Positions 59,969 to 64,000 of a DNA stretch of 64,000 nt are shown here, one piece after another. Position 1 is the stretch's first letter. Each line of letters opens with the position of its first letter. This DNA comes from Berghia stephanieae (Eukaryota; Mollusca; Gastropoda; Nudibranchia; Aeolidiidae). Under the pieces are notes generated by a model, which worked only from the letters and a program-made list of their open reading frames with translations, had not been told where the DNA came from and did no database searches. A program made the position numbers and the translations under genes. The DNA is taken from the NCBI GenBank assembly GCA_034508935.3, contig CM067443.1, positions 128,217,007 to 128,281,006 of the forward strand. The letters run 5' to 3'.

Positions 59969-60174
59969 ATGTTGGACTACGTATTTTCATTGGCTCTCAG
60001 CCTTCCACCCTTGCTCTATGCGGTGGTTGCTCTTGTATCTGTGTGGTACATCATGAATAGAAATAGTTATCCCAAGAACATTCCACCTTTACCCGTGAGG
60101 CCTTATCCCATTCTTGGACACCTTCCTATGTTGGGGAAGAACACACTTGAGGTGTTTAAGAAATGGCAAAAATC
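59969..60174 (+). CDS. Cytochrome P450, CYP2 clan, exon 1 only (gene continues beyond window)
   Basis: ATG opens a hydrophobic anchor (MLDYVFSLALSL, then AVVALVSVWYI) and the Pro-rich hinge IPPLPVRPYPILGHLPMLGK. It ends at AAATC|GTAAGT in phase 2. This is the same length class, phase and motif as exon 1 of the minus-strand P450 (hinge IPQFPVKPYPVLGHLP), so the two are paralogues arranged head to head. No further exon is found from 60175 to 64000, so exon 2 must lie more than 3.8 kb downstream, or the copy is a lone exon. The frame is intact. Confidence 0.85.
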
Positions 60175-60214
60175 GTAAGTATTTTGGTACATACTATCTA
60201 TCACTCTTGTCATC

Positions 60215-60223
60215 GACGACGTT

Positions 60224-60283
<60 letters not shown>

Positions 60284-60284
60284 G

Positions 60285-60342
<58 letters not shown>

Positions 60343-60480
60343 AATCATCATCACCATTATCGTCATCACTACCACCACAAAAACTATCCTCCTCCTCTTC
60401 TCACTCCTCCTCCTCCTCTTCCTCCTTCTCCTTCTCCTCCTTCTCCTCCTCCTCCTCTTCTACTTCTTCTTCTCTCTCTC
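60215..60480. repeat. (ATC)n and (CTC)n microsatellite in P450 intron 1
   Basis: (CAT)n 60222-60345, CTC-rich to 60480. Then (CA)n and (GA)n at 60598-60660. Confidence 0.95.
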
Positions 60481-60605
60481 ATATTCAAGCTGACCGTTGT
60501 ATGTGCGTGTTCTGTGTTACCCACTGTCTTATAGTGTCTGTCTGCAGCAAGGCCAATGTTATAATGAAAATGATGTTGTACAGTAGTACTTAGCTGACAC
60601 ACACA

Positions 60606-60665
<60 letters not shown>

Positions 60666-60849
60666 AAGGAGAGAGAGTGAGGGAGAGTATTAATGAAGTA
60701 TGCCTAGCCTATCTCTTCGTTGCATTTCGCTGTACCTGATCACAGTGTGGTCTAATGTATTGTATTTGGACATATTAAGTGGTTTTCCGGTGTTCGTTAC
60801 AGCCGATTAAGCTCTTAAAAGTTCCTCCTAAAGCCCATAAATTTTAGCA

Positions 60850-60990
60850 CAGTAAGAATAAAAAACTCCTGTTATAACCGGGTCCCTGTTTTATCCAGAC
60901 CTGTCATACATGGGTTCCACTGTGATTATAAAGCAAGAAAAAATCTCCTGTTATATCCGGACCTGTCATACTATATTTAGTTATAAGTGT
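60850..60990. repeat. Possible DNA-transposon end remnants
   Basis: CTCCTGTTATAACCGGGTCC and a second CTCCTGTTATATCCGGACCT about 70 bp on, with GGGTTCCACTGTG between. TTATAACCGG plus TTCCACTGT is typical of pogo-like ends, but boundaries cannot be fixed. Nothing else is recognised to 61620. Confidence 0.3.
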
Positions 60991-61625
60991 TATAAAACCA
61001 TTATACTACATTTTTATTTTCAAAATTCACATGCTGATATTGCCTAGGGAAATGGTCACGTTATACAGTGAGGATCAATCAATCTAGTGGCAATGTCTTG
61101 GGGACATGTACGACGGTGTATTTTCACCCAATTCTGTTATCTGCTCTTTTCATGAGCTCCATACCATTCATTTACCCACATTTAATCAATTTACTAGGCT
61201 GCTTTCATATTTGTCATTGCCTCTCTACTACATCTCCTATCAACTACAGCACTCGCTGGATTTTAGCAGGCTCTAGGAAAAAGCCAAAAAGCGTGCTAGA
61301 ATCCTAGCGTGACGAAAGTTGATGGTCATGGGAAGTAACGACTGATCATATATAGATTTAGCTCCAACGTATTGTTTTGCAGAGCGTGTTGGAATTCGGG
61401 GTGCTGAAATCCAGCGAGTACTGTATAACATAATTATAACATGAAGTAAAGAACCCTCTTGTGTCAAGCTATTGAGCAAAAGTGATACTTTTTTATGCTC
61501 AAAATATGTTTTTATTACAAGTCAACATTATTTTTTTCTCACTGAATTTGACGTTTTAAATGAAGTAACTTGAATTGGACGAACCCTAGCTAGGTTGGTA
61601 CTGATACAAGATATATGGACAACCA

Positions 61626-62620
61626 GGGCCCGTTTTTATGAACGCGGACGAGCGCTTAGTCTCTGACTTTAGTCAAGGGCTTGAAAAAGTGTGATTTTAT
61701 ATGAACTGACCAAGCAAGTCCCAGACAAAAATCACGGCACCTTCGGACTAAGTTTGGCCAAATTTTAGTCATTTGTTGAGGCCGGGCTTCAAGTTTAGTT
61801 TGAGACTCTAGGATAAATCATAGCGTCGACAAGATAGCAGCTATTTTTAGATTGAGAGAGATTCGATTCGGAAGGAAAATACGTCGGTTGCGAATAACAA
61901 AGGTAGCGATAATTGTCCTGTTGCTCTTGACATCGGCTTTAAAAACTGTAAGATAAGTGCAGATCGTCAAAAGTACCTACATGTTTTTGTGAGTAAAAAC
62001 TATTTAAAAAACAAACAAACCCGAATCTAATCGGGCTTGCGAGCTGTGGGTGAACTTAGATTCGAAGTCGAAAGGTTCGCTTCAGAGAACAAAATAAAAA
62101 AAATTAGAAAATATAGTAGAGATAAAAGTTATTCTGCTAGCATTGTAACCGACTGAAATAAAGTGATTCATCAGAACACACTTTTGTTTTGTTTCTTTTT
62201 TCTTGATTCAATTTCTTCGAGTTTCAATGAAACTTTCATTGGCCTAAATATAGAATTGACAGTCGATCATGGACATCATTGCATTCTACTCAGTCGAAAG
62301 TCAATATCACGTGATTTGATACATCATGGCAAAAGTAAGTAAAATGTGAAAAGGAGCGAAATATTATCGATATCGGATGTGTTGCTAATTCGTCTTTGGA
62401 AATCTTTTGCGTTGACAGTATGAAGGCTCTTATCTTATCTACCGTCGCGTATGAGAGAGCGTGATGTTACTTGCACAAAATAACTGAATTAGTCCGAGAC
62501 TAGAAAAGTTCATAGAATCCGATTTTTTTTGTCACTTACTTCACTTAGGCTTGAGATTAGCAAGTAATTTGCTCGACTAGTAAAGGGCTAAATCTAGTCC
62601 ACTTGCATAAAATTGGGCCC
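61626..62620. mobile_element. Non-autonomous Harbinger/ISL2EU-like element (about 995 bp)
   Basis: Starts GGGCCCGTTTTTATGAACGC and ends TTGCATAAAATTGGGCCC; reversed, the right end reads GGGCCCAATTTTATGCAAGT. GGGCCCGTTTTATG-type termini are characteristic of PIF/Harbinger or ISL2EU elements. The interior has no recognisable transposase. A clear 2-3 bp target duplication was not identified, so the class is tentative. Confidence 0.55.
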
Positions 62621-62839
62621 AAATGTGCATGAAACGTTGTTCCGTTGCTTTTTGGAGTAATGATAGTACACAAGAGCGAAGGGAGGGAGGGGGACATTAA
62701 CGAAGAAAGCCAGTACCCGTAGGTAAAAAAATCAATGATTTGTTATTTCTAAGTAAACCACTAGATAGTAATTTTTTAAATTTCAAAATGTAAACCAGTA
62801 ATTTATATAGTTCTTTAATGTCATTAGGCATATGAAGAC

Positions 62840-63062
62840 GGAGTTTTATCCTGGTTTCTATAACGTGAAACGGACAATAGTAATTGCTTTGAATAGGACG
62901 ATAGTCAACCGCAAAGTACTTCGCGGAGGGATCTAAAACACTTAGCTACCCAATCAATTCTGTGGACAAGGGACTCAGAAAAAAAAAATCCGACGTCAAC
63001 CATGATCGATCTCGGTCCCTTTGCGCGTTAAGTAAGTGGTCTACCGACTGATCTATTGGGAC
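62840..63062 (-). mobile_element. tRNA-derived SINE, family K (inverted)
   Basis: Reverse complement: TGGTCCCAATAGATCAGTCG (A box), GGGACCGAGATCGATCATGG (B box), ATTGATTGGGTAGCTAAGTG, GTTATAGAAACCAGG. Same family as 37405 and 47800. Confidence 0.8.
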
Positions 63063-63394
63063 CACATTGTACTTTAAGAAAACCGTGAAATTAAGATTGA
63101 TTATGTCAACTACTAGTGATCAAAAGAAAGTATACACTTGTTTTAACTACAGAATTGGTATGTAATATTGTTCTGGTTTATTTAAAACCTATGTGTAATC
63201 ATAGTACTATCATTTATCTTTCATTTTGTTATAATTGGTAAGGTTTATGGTTGATCTTGTATGCAACATAGATTTTTAAAACATGACCTTCAAAAAGGGA
63301 AGTAACAAGTCAAAACATACACTATGATTTTGACAAACAATGACATTTTAATAAAATTACTTGCGTTCATTTCATTTGAAGTGAAGTTGAATCT

Positions 63395-64000
63395 AATTCA
63401 ATCAGTATCGAGCATGTCCCCCGTTCGCGCCAATCACAGCATTGCATTTCCTACACATGGAATTGGTCAATCTGGCCAGCTGGTGTTGAGGAATGTTATC
63501 CCAAGCTGTTCTTATGGCGAGGAAGAGTTGTTGTTCATTTGGCGGGTCTAATGAACGAACTTGGCGGCCGATTATGTTCCACATCTGAGAAGAAAACAAA
63601 TGACCACGCATGCATTGTCCAGCGCAGATGAGCACGGGCCCACTGAAGACGGACCAGCCAGAAGAGAACAAACGACCACGCATGCGCTGTCCAGCGCAGA
63701 TGAGTACGGACCCACTGAAGACGGGCCAACAGGTGATGTGCTCTAAGAAGTTGTCGCATCAACGGACGTTTGCGATAATGTCATGCTCTCTAAGTCTGCA
63801 ACGAACAGCGTGTACCTGGGAACTCTAGCGCAGTTTCGTGTGCGTATAAAACGGTCCTTACCTTGTGTTGTTACTCGTGGTTTGCCAGTTCAATTCGGTC
63901 CCGTACCGTTTGCGTTATTTCAAATCGATCCACTAAGGAATATACAGTTCTCCTTGTGATATTAAACATTCTTGCGACATTGGTCACAGACTAAGCAGCT
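63395..64000 (-). mobile_element. Tc1-like transposon, broken, with in-frame 24-residue duplication; 5' end outside window
   Basis: In minus order: HTH part ARMFNITRRTVYSLVDRF, then GKPRVTTQGKDRFIRTRN in another frame; RLQWARAHLRWTMHAWSF twice in tandem, with FVFFSD after the second. It then jumps to NEQQLFLAIRTAWDNIPQ and MCRKCNAVIGANGGHARY, the usual Tc1 C-terminus. The 72-bp unit is at 63601-63672 and 63673-63744. The region holding the second Asp and final acidic catalytic residue is deleted, so the protein could not work. Plain DNA transposon fossil. Confidence 0.8.

Overview
Eukaryotic, intron-rich, very repeat-dense DNA, probably from a mollusc (best guess a gastropod). This is inferred from a CYP2-type cytochrome P450 gene of ten exons, a vanin/biotinidase-type amidohydrolase, a Thr-rich plus von Willebrand A protein, several tRNA-derived SINE families, CR1- and Jockey-like LINEs, and very long microsatellites. 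The species cannot be fixed from the sequence.

Host genes, left to right. (1) A secreted vanin/biotinidase-like gene on + (1617-6106, two exons); all three catalytic residues are present, but the large exon carries two one-base losses. (2) A decayed Thr-rich/vWA gene on - (8550-10062). (3) A complete NOA1 gene (mitochondrial circularly permuted GTPase) on - (14981-23483); nine exons join in frame to about 709 aa, with one optional extra exon. (4) A complete ten-exon CYP2-clan P450 on - (35807-47564) with every P450 hallmark, but one one-base loss near each end. (5) Exon 1 of a paralogous P450 on + (59969-60174), running out of the window; it lies head to head with gene 4 across about 12.4 kb.

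The rest is mobile and simple DNA. A roughly 195-bp MITE with ends TATAGATAGT carries the palindrome TGACGTCA and forms a five-copy cluster at 57.6-59.6 kb, beside the second P450 start. There is a 490-bp element with an exact 8-bp target duplication (3872-4361). Two pogo/Tigger-type deletion elements have TA duplications (25203-26058, 48695-49472). A Harbinger-like element lies at 61.6-62.6 kb, a Tc1-like transposase fossil at the right edge and a pogo-type transposase fossil at 12.2-12.8 kb. There are two sizeable LINEs (28979-31090, 55720-57380) and five shorter LINE pieces, at least five tRNA-derived SINE families, a roughly 517-bp retroposon with clear target duplications, and several fold-back families.

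The most unusual signals are a seven-copy 50-bp array that copies the 3' end and splice donor of the P450 I-helix exon (39941-40290), a perfect 73-bp-arm hairpin in a NOA1 intron (19432-19582), the CRE-bearing MITE cluster, and the contrast between an intact NOA1 and frame-broken vanin, P450 and vWA genes. No CRISPR array, operon or prokaryotic feature is present. No retrovirus-like or capsid-bearing element was recognised.
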